A stretch of 9,410 nucleotides of DNA from JAYODW01 sp038116745 (GTDB lineage Bacteria > Pseudomonadota > Gammaproteobacteria > Ga0077536), in contig JAYODW010000077.1 of assembly GCA_038116745.1 (NCBI GenBank), positions 1 to 9,410 on the forward strand, in the 5' to 3' direction. The translations under genes and the position numbers were made by a program. Position 1 is the stretch's first letter, and each line of letters begins with the position of its first letter. The notes beneath the pieces are model-generated. The model ran no database searches. It was given only the letters and a program-made list of their open reading frames with translations, and was not told the origin of the DNA. Shown here one piece after another: positions 1 through 6,324 of this stretch.

Positions 1-6
1 CCTGCC

Positions 7-1332
7 GTGCCGAAGATCCATCGCAACGCGCTTCAACCCGGCTACGTGCTGCACTGGTACGAAATCCTCGGGATTCTCGGGCAGGGTGGCTTCGGTATTA
101 CCTACCTTGCGCTGGACAGGAATCTGAATCAGCGGGTCGCGATCAAGGAGTACCTCCCCATCGAGTTTGCTGTGCGCGAGCGGGACTGCTCGGTGCACCC
201 GGTGTCGGAGGACAAAGGCGGCGGCTTCAGCTGGGGTCTGGACAGATTCCTGGAGGAAGCGCGGACGCTGGCCCAGTTCAGGCACCCGAATATCGTTCGC
301 GTGCAGGCGGTGTTCGAAGAAAACAACACCGCCTACATGGTGATGGAGTTTGAAGAGGGTGACAGTATGGGAACGTGCTTGAAGGAGCGCAGGACGCTCG
401 AAGAGGCGGAACTCCTGAAAATTCTGCTGCCGATCCTGGGAGGACCGGAGCAGGTTCATCGGGCCGGGTTCATCCACCGCGACATCAAGCCGGACAACAT
501 CTTCATTCGCCACGATGGCTCGCCGGTCCTGTTGGACTTTGGCTCGGCGCGGCAGGCCCTCGGCGTGCAGACCCGGACCCTGACCGGGTTGGTGTCGCCT
601 GGCTACGCGCCGTTTGAGCAGTACGTAGGGGAAAGTGACCAGCAAGGACCATGGACAGACATCTACGGTCTGGGTGCAACGCTGTATCGAGCGGTGGCGG
701 GCGTGGCGCCGCAGGACGCCATGGATCGCAGCCACGCGCTTCGGCAGACGAATCAGGAGGTGTTCGTCCCGATAACCGACATAGGTAAGGGGCGCTATTC
801 CAATCGCTTCCTTGAAGCTGTCAGCGCAGCGCTGCATTTCAAACCCACTGAGCGACCGCAGACGCTGGCAGATTGGCGTGCGATGTTCGAGGGTGAACTT
901 GCTCCGACCGAGGCGAGAAACAGCCCGTTAGATCCTGGTGTCTCGGAAACAACAATTCTCGCGACAGACTCCGGGGCGAATCAGTGGCAGAACGCGCGCG
1001 GGGGGAGGGTACCAGTGCAAAGGCGCGTCCGTCCGCAATATCTGCTGATAATCCTGCTAATCACAACGCTCGCCGCCCCTGTTTGCTGGTGGTACTGGCA
1101 GCCAGATCGACTCGTAGTTAAAAAACCCGAGGTAGTGTTATCGGGACAGGCACCGCATTCGCGGGACGATCCAATGACCCGGCGCATAGACGAACTGCTG
1201 GCGCAGGCTGAGGCGGCCTTTGATGCAGGGCGGCTGACTGGCGAGGGGGCGATACCGCGCTGGCGCGGTTCCGAGCAGTGTTGCTACTGGATGCAGAAAG
1301 TGATCAGGCGAAAGCCGGCCTGGCAAAGATAG
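7..1332 (+). CDS. Ser/Thr protein kinase module with one TM helix (5' fragment of the broken fusion)
   Basis: Transfers phosphate from ATP to Ser/Thr of protein targets. The kinase domain spans about residues 15-295 and has every key motif: glycine loop GQGGFG at 25-30, ATP-anchoring Lys47 in VAIKEY, a likely alpha-C Glu at 83/84, catalytic HRD at 157-159 with Lys161 and Asn164, metal-binding DFG at 177-179, and an APE-equivalent APFE at 201-204. The kinase half therefore looks catalytically competent. A low-complexity linker leads to one hydrophobic helix at about 345-365, placing the kinase in the cytoplasm. The segment LLAQAEAAFDAGRLT begins the repeat region, but from about residue 413 the frame is wrong and the last 28 or so residues are spurious. 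The correct continuation, GGDTALARFRAVLLLDAE, lies in frame 3 from about 1245. GTG at 7 suits the family, whose members start shortly before an LQPGY-LHWYE motif. Confidence 0.85.
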   Translation: MPKIHRNALQPGYVLHWYEILGILGQGGFGITYLALDRNLNQRVAIKEYLPIEFAVRERDCSVHPVSEDKGGGFSWGLDRFLEEARTLAQFRHPNIVRVQAVFEENNTAYMVMEFEEGDSMGTCLKERRTLEEAELLKILLPILGGPEQVHRAGFIHRDIKPDNIFIRHDGSPVLLDFGSARQALGVQTRTLTGLVSPGYAPFEQYVGESDQQGPWTDIYGLGATLYRAVAGVAPQDAMDRSHALRQTNQEVFVPITDIGKGRYSNRFLEAVSAALHFKPTERPQTLADWRAMFEGELAPTEARNSPLDPGVSETTILATDSGANQWQNARGGRVPVQRRVRPQYLLIILLITTLAAPVCWWYWQPDRLVVKKPEVVLSGQAPHSRDDPMTRRIDELLAQAEAAFDAGRLTGEGAIPRWRGSEQCCYWMQKVIRRKPAWQR

Positions 1333-2144
1333 CTGAGGTGCTTCTGGATTCTGCAATAGCGTCGATTGAGCAAGGTGAGTTCTTGGTGGCCGAGAAAACC
1401 ATCAGCCAGGCCGAGGCAGCGGCGCCGACCCATCCGAAACTTGCCCGAATCTCCGAACGTCTTGCGATGACGCGAATGCAGGCCATGGACCGCCTTTACG
1501 AACAAGCGCTCGCCGATATCGACGCGCTACGACTGGTTTCCCCTGCGGGGGGCAACGCTTTGTCCCGAGCAGAAGTGATCGCTGAGCAAGCACCGGAAGA
1601 CCTCCGCGCCGCCGAAATCAGGCACCGCATCGTGGAGCAGTACGTGGCGCTGGGACAGCAGTTCCTGGCTAATGGAAACGTCGTGAAAGCCCAGGAGCAG
1701 CTGCAGAAAGCGCAGAGTCTGCTTCCTATGGACGACGTGGTGGACGCTTTTTCGGCGCAGATCGAGGCACAGGCGCGAGTGCAGTCGTTCGGTAATTCCA
1801 CCGCAGCTGAACAGACGATTCGGGCGGATATTTCGGGATCCAGCGAGCAGATGTCCGTTGCTCCGGGCTCACTCGACGATGACAGGATGACGGCACAGGC
1901 ACTCGAGAGCGTGCGAGACGTTGAACGCATTGGAGAAGCAGAAACCGCGGTCAGAAGTGCGGAAGCAGCACTCCCGAAGGGGGATCCCGCGAAGGCTGCG
2001 AGCCTCATTGAGGACGCCGGCTCGGCAGGTGCGGGCAGCAAAACATCGGCTGGTCTGACTGCAGCCGAGGACAAATCGCGCGAGCGCGCGCACCCGTTAT
2101 TTGGCCAGGCTCGGCATCGACATGATCGAGATCCCTGCCGGTGA
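1278..2144 (+). CDS. Helical TPR-like repeat region (middle fragment of the broken fusion)
   Basis: Not an independent gene: the frame is open upstream to about 1233 and picks up the repeat region of the kinase after its first frameshift, so GTG at 1278 is not a true start. The segment is rich in Ala, Glu, Gln and Leu and shows TPR/Sel1-like helical pairs of about 40 residues, for example LDSAIASIEQGEFLVAEKTI and the later QEQLQKAQSLLP. About residues 170-270 form a Ser/Ala/Glu-rich, poorly ordered linker. In the intact protein this would lie outside the inner membrane between the TM helix and the FGE domain, probably as a spacer or protein-binding arm. The last residues before the stop at 2142-2144 are out of frame, because the FGE domain continues in frame 1 from about 2101. 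The repeat assignment rests on composition and periodicity only. Confidence 0.6.
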   Translation: MLLLDAESDQAKAGLAKIAEVLLDSAIASIEQGEFLVAEKTISQAEAAAPTHPKLARISERLAMTRMQAMDRLYEQALADIDALRLVSPAGGNALSRAEVIAEQAPEDLRAAEIRHRIVEQYVALGQQFLANGNVVKAQEQLQKAQSLLPMDDVVDAFSAQIEAQARVQSFGNSTAAEQTIRADISGSSEQMSVAPGSLDDDRMTAQALESVRDVERIGEAETAVRSAEAALPKGDPAKAASLIEDAGSAGAGSKTSAGLTAAEDKSRERAHPLFGQARHRHDRDPCR

Positions 2145-2754
2145 ATTTCAGATGGGCGACCTGAGCGGAGCGGGTACCGACGCCGAACTGCCGATCCATA
2201 GCGTTGCGATCGGCGCTTTCCGACTGAGTAAACATGAGATCAGCTTCCGCGCCTGGCACGCCTGTGTGGATGCCGAAGGTTGCACGCACCAGCCAGATCC
2301 CGGATTGGGCAGAGATGAGAAGCCTGTCGTCAATGTTTCCTGGGATGATGCGCACACGTTCATCAATTGGCTAAATCGAGAAACCGGCAGGCGTTTCCGA
2401 CTGCCAAGCGAAGCCGAGTGGGAGTACGCGGCCCGAGCTGGCACCGGTACGGCATATCCCTGGGGCGAGCGGGCAAGTCACGAATACGCTAATTACGGCA
2501 CTGATGACTGTTGCGACGGGTTAGCTCTAGGCCGGGACCAGTGGGTGAATACTTCGCCCGTGGGAAGTTTTCCTGCCAACCCATGGGGGGGGTTCACGAT
2601 ATGCATGGCAATGTCTGGGAGTGGACCCAGGACTGTTGGAACCGAAATTACGAAGGCGCTCCGGCGAACGGTTCGGCCTGGACCTCGGAGGAAAGTGATT
2701 GCAGTCAGGCTGTTGCCCGCGGCGGATCCTTCTATGTCCAGCCGAAAGCTTTGA
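2101..2754 (+). CDS. FGE/SUMF1-like domain, N-terminal part (fragment of the broken fusion)
   Basis: Opens with MIEIPAGEFQMGD, the typical start of the FGE-sulfatase (SUMF1-like) fold, and carries further signatures: ELPIHSV, KPVVNVSWDDA at about 74-84, FRLPSEAEWEYAARAGT at about 99-115, YPWG at 119-122 and TSPVGSFPANPWG at 151-163. After the G8 run at 2585-2592 the frame is lost and the remaining residues to the stop are meaningless; the domain resumes in frame 3. TTG at 2101 is probably not a real start, since no Shine-Dalgarno precedes it and the domain should be fused to the upstream repeat region. Such domains in bacteria are often non-enzymatic and act as binding modules. Confidence 0.7.
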   Translation: MARLGIDMIEIPAGEFQMGDLSGAGTDAELPIHSVAIGAFRLSKHEISFRAWHACVDAEGCTHQPDPGLGRDEKPVVNVSWDDAHTFINWLNRETGRRFRLPSEAEWEYAARAGTGTAYPWGERASHEYANYGTDDCCDGLALGRDQWVNTSPVGSFPANPWGGFTICMAMSGSGPRTVGTEITKALRRTVRPGPRRKVIAVRLLPAADPSMSSRKL

Positions 2755-2831
2755 CCTCCGCTGCCCGGGGCGCAGACAAGCGTGATTTCCGAGGCGGTTC
2801 TATCGGGTTTCGCCTAGCTGAGGATGTCTGA
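2511..2831 (+). CDS. FGE/SUMF1-like domain, C-terminal part (fragment of the broken fusion)
   Basis: Only the part from about 2592 is genuine: it reads VHDMHGNVWEWTQDC, the most conserved FGE motif, then ARGGSFYVQPKAL, an arginine-containing segment, and the typical C-terminal IGFRLAEDV before TGA at 2829-2831. Residues before 2592 in this frame are shadow sequence. In true formylglycine-generating enzymes two cysteines follow the GGS motif and perform the oxidation. Here that stretch, from GGSFY to IGFRL, has no cysteine, so FGE-type oxidase activity is not expected and a structural or ligand-binding role is more likely. The gene end is well supported by the motif. Confidence 0.65.
   Translation: MRRVSSRPGPVGEYFARGKFSCQPMGGVHDMHGNVWEWTQDCWNRNYEGAPANGSAWTSEESDCSQAVARGGSFYVQPKALTSAARGADKRDFRGGSIGFRLAEDV
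2585..2592 (+). repeat. G8 homopolymer at the third frameshift
   Basis: Eight consecutive G residues lie exactly where the FGE domain changes frame. With six G the protein would read PANPWG-VHDMHGNVWEW, the normal family spacing; nine G would add one glycine and also restore the frame. The tract may be a sequencing error, a fixed mutation, or a slipped-strand switch. Confidence 0.7.
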
Positions 2832-3150
2832 ATTGCGTCTTTGTACATTGCGTTCCGCGCTTATCGTGAGGCGTTTGAAGGCCTCTTGCTCGCTAAGGAC
2901 AAAGCGCTTGTCTGACACTGTTGAGCCGTTTCACTCTGCAGTGCAGCGCTCCGCAGAGCAGAAGCCGGTGTGTATCTGCGGTTCCCATCTATGCACAGAA
3001 CTTGAGTCTGGTCCTCGCTTTCAGGGCGGGAAGTCCGCTTCCTGAGTCTCCTGATCGGTTATCTCTAACGCTTTTTCTGGTTCTTCAATAAGCCGCACCA
3101 TCGATTCTCGGAGGCTCGTGCCCGTTGGGCCTGGGCGACGGTTTTAGCGA

Positions 3151-3176
3151 CTCATGCTGCATGGTGCATGCATGAG
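3151..3176. other. Hairpin, 11-bp stem with one bulge
   Basis: CTCATGCTGCA (3151-3161) pairs with TGCA (3165-3168) and GCATGAG (3170-3176), leaving a TGG loop and one bulged T at 3169. No T run follows on either strand, so it is not a standard intrinsic terminator. On the + strand the 3' arm runs into GAGGGAA, a Shine-Dalgarno-like sequence before ATG at 3186, which opens only a 16-codon frame. Confidence 0.45.
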
Positions 3177-3518
3177 GGAAATGAAATGAGTGGTGTTCCT
3201 GCGGGAGCGATGTCGGCTGATACGGCTATGCGCTGAACTCTGCGTCCGGCGTCATCGCCTTGGGTTAAATGCGGTCAGAAACCAGGATCTGTTTACCAAT
3301 GGGTAATCACCTGGCGCTGAGAATCCCGCTGGCCGGAAGGCGGACAACTTTCGGGCGATCGGTTCGTTCGATCTCTGCGCCGTCGAGCGAGAAAAAGGGC
3401 GGGTCTGGCCTGAGGCCTGGGTAATCCGCTTAGACGAGGGCAGATGACCGGACCGGATGTCTATTGAATGAGGTCTATTGGTTGCGGTCTGTTTTTGACT
3501 GCCGCTGCAGCGCTCTTT

Positions 3519-3542
3519 CGCACCTCTCAGAACCGAGGAGCG
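3519..3542 (-). terminator. Possible stem-loop downstream of the membrane-protein cluster
   Basis: CGCACCTC (3519-3526) pairs with GAGGAGCG (3535-3542) across an 8-nt loop, eight positions with one mismatch. It begins about 15 nt after the stop of the last minus-strand gene, where a transcript end is expected. No U tract follows in the minus-strand RNA, so any termination would be weak or factor-assisted; it may simply stabilise the 3' end. Confidence 0.25.
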
Positions 3543-3557
3543 CGGTGGCAGGAATGT

Positions 3558-3923
3558 TCAGAATCCGAGCATCCAGCTCAGCTGAGCCAGCGCCAAGATG
3601 ATCAGAAATACAAAGATGACCTGTGCCCTGGCAAATGCGATACGCAGATCGTCCATCGCCATCATCATAATGAGAATGTCGTGGCCCGCTGTTCCCGTGA
3701 CGCGCTTCAGATTATCGACCGGTCGGTAGTAAACGAGTCCCAGAATAATCAACGCGACAGCGAGAGTGGCCTCGAACCAGATTGCACGGGGGGTTTCTCC
3801 GCTGTGCGCAAATATCATTAGCAACACGCCCGCCACGACCAGCATGACCGAAATCGTTGATAACTTGGTATGAAGTTCATCGATATTTCGATTTTCTTCT
3901 GTCGTGAATTCATATTCGGCCAT
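3558..3923 (-). CDS. Small membrane protein, paralogue of the neighbouring upstream gene
   Basis: Function unknown. The 121-residue protein has a charged N-terminus (MAEYEFTTEEN), hydrophobic helices at about 23-40, 49-66 and 101-118, and between the last two a polar stretch PVDNLKRVTGTAGHDI (68-83) followed by an amphipathic segment ending DDLRIAF. The same motifs recur in order in the upstream 140-residue protein, so the two are tandem duplicates that have diverged. I chose ATG at 3921-3923 over ATG at 3936-3938 because GAGGA sits eight bases before it and because it gives the MAEYEF start shared with the paralogue. The architecture recalls small uncharacterised bacterial membrane proteins with a 'K-R-T-x-G-x-DI' core; the family is not named here. 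It is probably the last gene of a minus-strand operon. Confidence 0.75.
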   Translation of the reverse strand: MAEYEFTTEENRNIDELHTKLSTISVMLVVAGVLLMIFAHSGETPRAIWFEATLAVALIILGLVYYRPVDNLKRVTGTAGHDILIMMMAMDDLRIAFARAQVIFVFLIILALAQLSWMLGF

Positions 3924-3985
3924 GAGAATCGTCCTCATCAGGCTTTCATAAGGTTACCGGAGGTTCGCCTAAATAATCGTGCGAA

Positions 3986-4000
3986 GGGCGGCCGCTGCCC
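3986..4000 (-). other. GC-rich hairpin between the two paralogues
   Basis: GGGCGG (3986-3991) can pair with CTGCCC (3995-4000), six pairs including one G-T wobble, with a 3-nt loop. It lies 4 nt after the TAA of the 140-residue gene in minus-strand RNA. There is no U run, so it is better read as an intercistronic stem that may affect RNA processing or partial readthrough than as a terminator. Confidence 0.25.
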
Positions 4001-4004
4001 GTAG

Positions 4005-4427
4005 TTACCCGAACATCAACATCGCGACCCGAATAATCATCACGATGAACAGGAGCACTACGAACATGCGTAGCAGGCCGAAGGACAGGTTCAGGTCACC
4101 GAGCGCGGCGAGCAGTTCGGAAATGTCCTGACCCTCGGTAGTCGTGATGCGTTTGAAGCTGTCGAGAGGTTTGAGGAAAAGCAGAGCCAGAGCGGCAGTG
4201 GCGGGGATCCCCGCGTAGACCACAACAATGATCCAGGTCGCCCCGCCTACCGCGGGCGTGCTGGTCGCCGCCCCTGGGGCGTCCGCTGTGATGAGGGCAA
4301 TCCAGAAGCTGCCAATAACGGCCAGCAGCACAGCGAAGACAGCGAAGGTCAGAGCGAAACGTCGGAGCGCGGCGGCCAATGCATCAAACGCTTTATTCTC
4401 TTCTTCGCTGAACTCGTATTCCGCCAC
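4005..4427 (-). CDS. Small membrane protein, paralogue of the neighbouring downstream gene
   Basis: Function unknown. The 140-residue protein starts MAEYEFSEEEN and has hydrophobic helices at about 25-46, 64-85 and 119-138. The polar core PLDSFKRITTTEGQDI (87-102) and the segment LGDLNLSF (109-116) match the downstream protein position by position. Relative to it there is an insertion of about 19 residues, rich in Ala, Pro, Thr and Gly, between the first two helices. The start is GTG at 4425-4427, supported by a strong GGGGGAG Shine-Dalgarno about seven bases upstream and by the shared N-terminus. It lies 140 bp after the 306-residue gene and 81 bp before its paralogue. Both termini may face the same compartment as the polar core, but topology is inference. 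No catalytic residues are recognisable; the proteins could be subunits of a hetero-oligomeric membrane complex. Confidence 0.8.
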   Translation of the reverse strand: MAEYEFSEEENKAFDALAAALRRFALTFAVFAVLLAVIGSFWIALITADAPGAATSTPAVGGATWIIVVVYAGIPATAALALLFLKPLDSFKRITTTEGQDISELLAALGDLNLSFGLLRMFVVLLFIVMIIRVAMLMFG

Positions 4428-4567
4428 TTCTCATCTCCCCCGTATCACGACATTGAGTCAACGGTACTCTGACAGCCTCATCTGGCGTCCTGGTGGAAGC
4501 GCGATGAATTTAGTCCTCACTACGCTTTGAAGCCGTGTGCGCTTCACAATTTCGCGAGCTCGGAATC

Positions 4568-5488
4568 TCACAGTCTCACGAGCGGAAGACCGTTGAGAGC
4601 CTGCACGAACACGAAACCCATGATAAGGAGGTAGCCAGACCCGCAGAGAGTAACCAGCGCCCGTTTTGCTGGCATCGATTTTCCCAACCAATGCACCTGA
4701 TTAATCAACCAGCCGGTTATCGGCAGAATTTGAATGGCGTGGATGCCTGCGAAGTGCGCGACTCTGAGGTCGCCCCCCACGGTACTCCAGTTAAGTATCG
4801 GCAGTCCGGGTCCGCCAGGTTCGACCCCGACGACATTCTGACCCTGAAAAACCATCACGCCTCCTGCGATACCACCCACTAGAAAAAGCGCCAGTCCGAA
4901 GGTGAATCCAAGTTGCGTCGGAATCGACAAATCGAACTTTTTCTGGAGGGCAAACATGAACAGCACAAAGACGAAAATGCTGTTAATGGGGTCCACGATG
5001 TCCATGACCGTGGAGACCGCCAGGTCGAAGGGTGTGCTCTGGTTGAAATGTGAAGTGGTGCCGCGGACCGCCTGCATGGTGATGCAGGTGATGGCGGACG
5101 TGATGCAAATGGAGACGCCCCAGCTGATGACCTTCTTCCACCAGTCGGTGGCGCGAAGATAGTCGAGCAGCACCACGACCGTGGCCAGATACACCGCGAA
5201 AGATTGGGTGAAGTTGAGCGGTTTGATGAAGCGTGCTCTTCCTTCCACTTCCATCGAATCAAAGGGCAGCCAAACAATCAAAACGGCAAACACCACTACC
5301 TGAAGACCTAGCGTCCAGAGCAGCGGAGTGGTGGTCTTATTGTGTTGGTGGCGCGTGTACCAGTCACGCACTCCGGCCAAACTTTCGTCGAACAGGTGCT
5401 GGATCAAGCCCTTCTCAGCCGCAGCTTTGGCGGTTTCGTTGGCTGTCAGTGAATCCACGGTGCGTTGCGACGCTTCCCGACTCTCCAT
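4568..5488 (-). CDS. Uncharacterised multi-pass membrane protein with a GDLRVAHFAGIHAIQ motif
   Basis: Function unknown. The 306-residue protein has a soluble, charged N-terminus (1-54) and then about seven hydrophobic helices at roughly 57-76, 94-112, 119-141, 155-181, 192-214, 245-264 and 277-299. The most distinctive part is GDLRVAHFAGIHAIQ (239-253) followed by LP at 255-256. Its two histidines, five residues apart at the start of a helix, are the kind of residues that can bind heme or metal; I recall similar motifs in unannotated membrane proteins but cannot name a family. Asp163 and Asp166 within a predicted helix are also unusual. ATG at 5486-5488 has only a weak AGAG upstream. The gene is first in the minus-strand cluster, 57 nt or so behind a good promoter, and co-transcription with the two small membrane proteins is plausible despite the 140-bp gap. 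Confidence 0.8.
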   Translation of the reverse strand: MESREASQRTVDSLTANETAKAAAEKGLIQHLFDESLAGVRDWYTRHQHNKTTTPLLWTLGLQVVVFAVLIVWLPFDSMEVEGRARFIKPLNFTQSFAVYLATVVVLLDYLRATDWWKKVISWGVSICITSAITCITMQAVRGTTSHFNQSTPFDLAVSTVMDIVDPINSIFVFVLFMFALQKKFDLSIPTQLGFTFGLALFLVGGIAGGVMVFQGQNVVGVEPGGPGLPILNWSTVGGDLRVAHFAGIHAIQILPITGWLINQVHWLGKSMPAKRALVTLCGSGYLLIMGFVFVQALNGLPLVRL

Positions 5489-5551
5489 AGGTTATCTCTG
5501 CGAATTCGCCTCTGTAAGACCAGCGTTAGTACGATTCTTCTTGCGAAACGG

Positions 5552-5581
5552 TTTATACGCGGAGGCCTCCGGAACCGTCAA
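5552..5581 (-). promoter_or_regulatory. Predicted sigma70 promoter of the membrane-protein cluster
   Basis: On the minus strand TTGACG (5576-5581) and TATAAA (5552-5557) match five of six bases each of the -35 and -10 consensus, separated by 18 bp. Transcription would start near 5545, giving a leader of about 57 nt to the ATG at 5488. Orientation and distance fit the 306-residue membrane-protein gene. Confidence 0.6.
5560..5571. promoter_or_regulatory. Perfect 12-bp palindrome in the promoter spacer, possible operator
   Basis: CGGAGGCCTCCG is a perfect palindrome lying wholly between the -35 and -10 boxes. Operators in this position are used by repressors and by MerR-type activators, although the latter usually have 19-20 bp spacers rather than 18. 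No regulator gene is visible next to it. Confidence 0.4.
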
Positions 5582-6324
5582 GGTTGACCCCTGTGAAATC
5601 TGGGTTCTAGGGAGCAATTTTAAAGCGCAGACGGCACTGCTGTGCTTAAATCTTTTTCAATGTCGGCTCGACACTTTTTGCCCGTGCGGTTGCTACTGTT
5701 TTCGCTCTATGCGGTAACAATCACGGCACCTTCCCTTTACCAATAGCACTCGGCGTCGCGTTGTCTCAGAAGTGTTCATAGCCGCCGCCCAGCTCAAACC
5801 CGAGTCGGGGTGTGGTTGGGGAGGTTGCCCAAATGACAAGAGAAGTCTGCCGGATTGCGAGTCCAGCTCGATTAAGTGCTCGTGTAACTGACCTGCTGTC
5901 GCTCGTGAGGAGGGCGATGCTTTACGCCCATCGAACCCTGCTGGGTGCTCACCATCCACAGGCGGATCGCTCAGCGGTCAAACGTCTTTTCTTCTTCTGC
6001 CAGTCCCACTGGAGGAGCCATGAAGAGAAAAAGTCCGAGCGTCCACTGGGGTTGATTGCGGCGCACTCCCGAGTTTCCAGAGCAACGACGCTCGCCGCCT
6101 CGGCGCGGACCCTTTGATTCGGCGGTAGACCACGCTGTTAACCCCGGGAAGATGGACTATCCTGAACTGACCTGATTGGCGCCAACGATCCGGGTGTCGC
6201 ATCGCCTGCGACAATTCGATCAGCTGCGGCGCCGAATTTTCGATCTGCGCATGGATTACATAGCTGCTGCGAATAAAACGCCTGATTAATTGCCTAAATC
6301 TGAAAACTAAAACAGTTAAAGCAA
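5582..6324. other. About 740 bp without a convincing gene between divergent units
   Basis: Several open frames of 80-120 codons exist on both strands, but none shows motifs, a good start site or coding-like composition, and they overlap one another. A Shine-Dalgarno GGAGGAG precedes ATG at 6020, which opens only 11 codons. The 3' end becomes AT-rich (about 6250-6324) and probably holds the flavoprotein promoter, although no pair of consensus boxes with normal spacing was found. Short inverted repeats lie at 5915-5933, 5935-5946 and 6195-6238. Confidence 0.45.
6195..6238 (+). other. Two adjacent inverted repeats upstream of the flavoprotein gene
   Basis: TGTCGCA (6195-6201) and TGCGACA (6207-6213) form a 7-bp stem with a 5-nt loop. 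Overlapping it by one base, AATTCG (6213-6218) and CGAATT (6233-6238) form a second inverted repeat that runs into TTTT (6237-6240). They sit 87-130 bp before the flavoprotein ATG and could be regulator sites or a weak leader structure. The second resembles a poor terminator, but no gene lies just upstream. Confidence 0.3.

Larger units (their letters stand above)
7..2831 (+). pseudogene. Ser/Thr protein kinase-FGE domain fusion, broken by three frameshifts
   Basis: Four overlapping open frames read in order as one protein of about 940 residues: cytoplasmic Hanks-type kinase, one transmembrane helix, a presumably periplasmic helical-repeat region, then an FGE/sulfatase-modifying-factor-like domain. 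This order is known from bifunctional kinase/FGE-family proteins of Gammaproteobacteria. The frame moves 1 to 3 near 1241-1250 (a G5 run), 3 to 1 between 2057 and 2101 (a CG-repeat stretch) and 1 to 3 at 2585-2592 (a G8 run). On both sides of each break the protein continues the same domain, so these are indels in one gene and not separate genes. Whether they are real decay or sequencing errors cannot be told from one sequence. The first codon is GTG at 7, with only six bases visible before it, so the 5' end may lie outside the window. The expected role is signalling across the inner membrane; the substrate is unknown. Confidence 0.8.
2832..3557. other. 726-bp stretch with no convincing gene between convergent units
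   Basis: Separates the 3' end of the kinase-FGE gene (+) from the 3' end of the membrane-protein cluster (-). Open frames here are short, lack recognisable motifs and have no coding-like codon bias. No tRNA, T-run terminator or transposase remnant was recognised. The visible structure is a strong hairpin at 3151-3176, a stem-loop at 3519-3542, a weak inverted repeat CTCTGC/GCAGAG at 2934-2958, and a 10-bp palindrome CGCTGCAGCG at 3503-3512. Degraded gene sequence is possible but not demonstrable. Confidence 0.5.

Noticed and set aside
2824..3045. A 73-codon frame whose ATG overlaps the end of the FGE domain
   Set aside because: Overlapping starts suggest coupling, but the product is Cys/Ser/Arg-rich with no motif and the codon use is unlike the genuine genes.
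3350..3420. A GTTCGTTCGATC stretch resembling a tRNA T-loop
   Set aside because: No acceptor stem, D arm or anticodon arm can be folded around it.
6020..6055. GGAGGAG followed by an 11-codon frame, a possible leader peptide
   Set aside because: Too short to judge, 270 bp from the next gene and without a run of regulatory codons; a chance match is likely.
5812..6117. A 101-codon plus-strand frame in the gene-poor gap
   Set aside because: No Shine-Dalgarno, no motif, and it competes with equally long frames on the other strand.
6290..6313. TTGCCT and TAAAAC as a promoter for the flavoprotein gene
   Set aside because: The spacing is only 12 bp and the boxes are weak, so no promoter is called.
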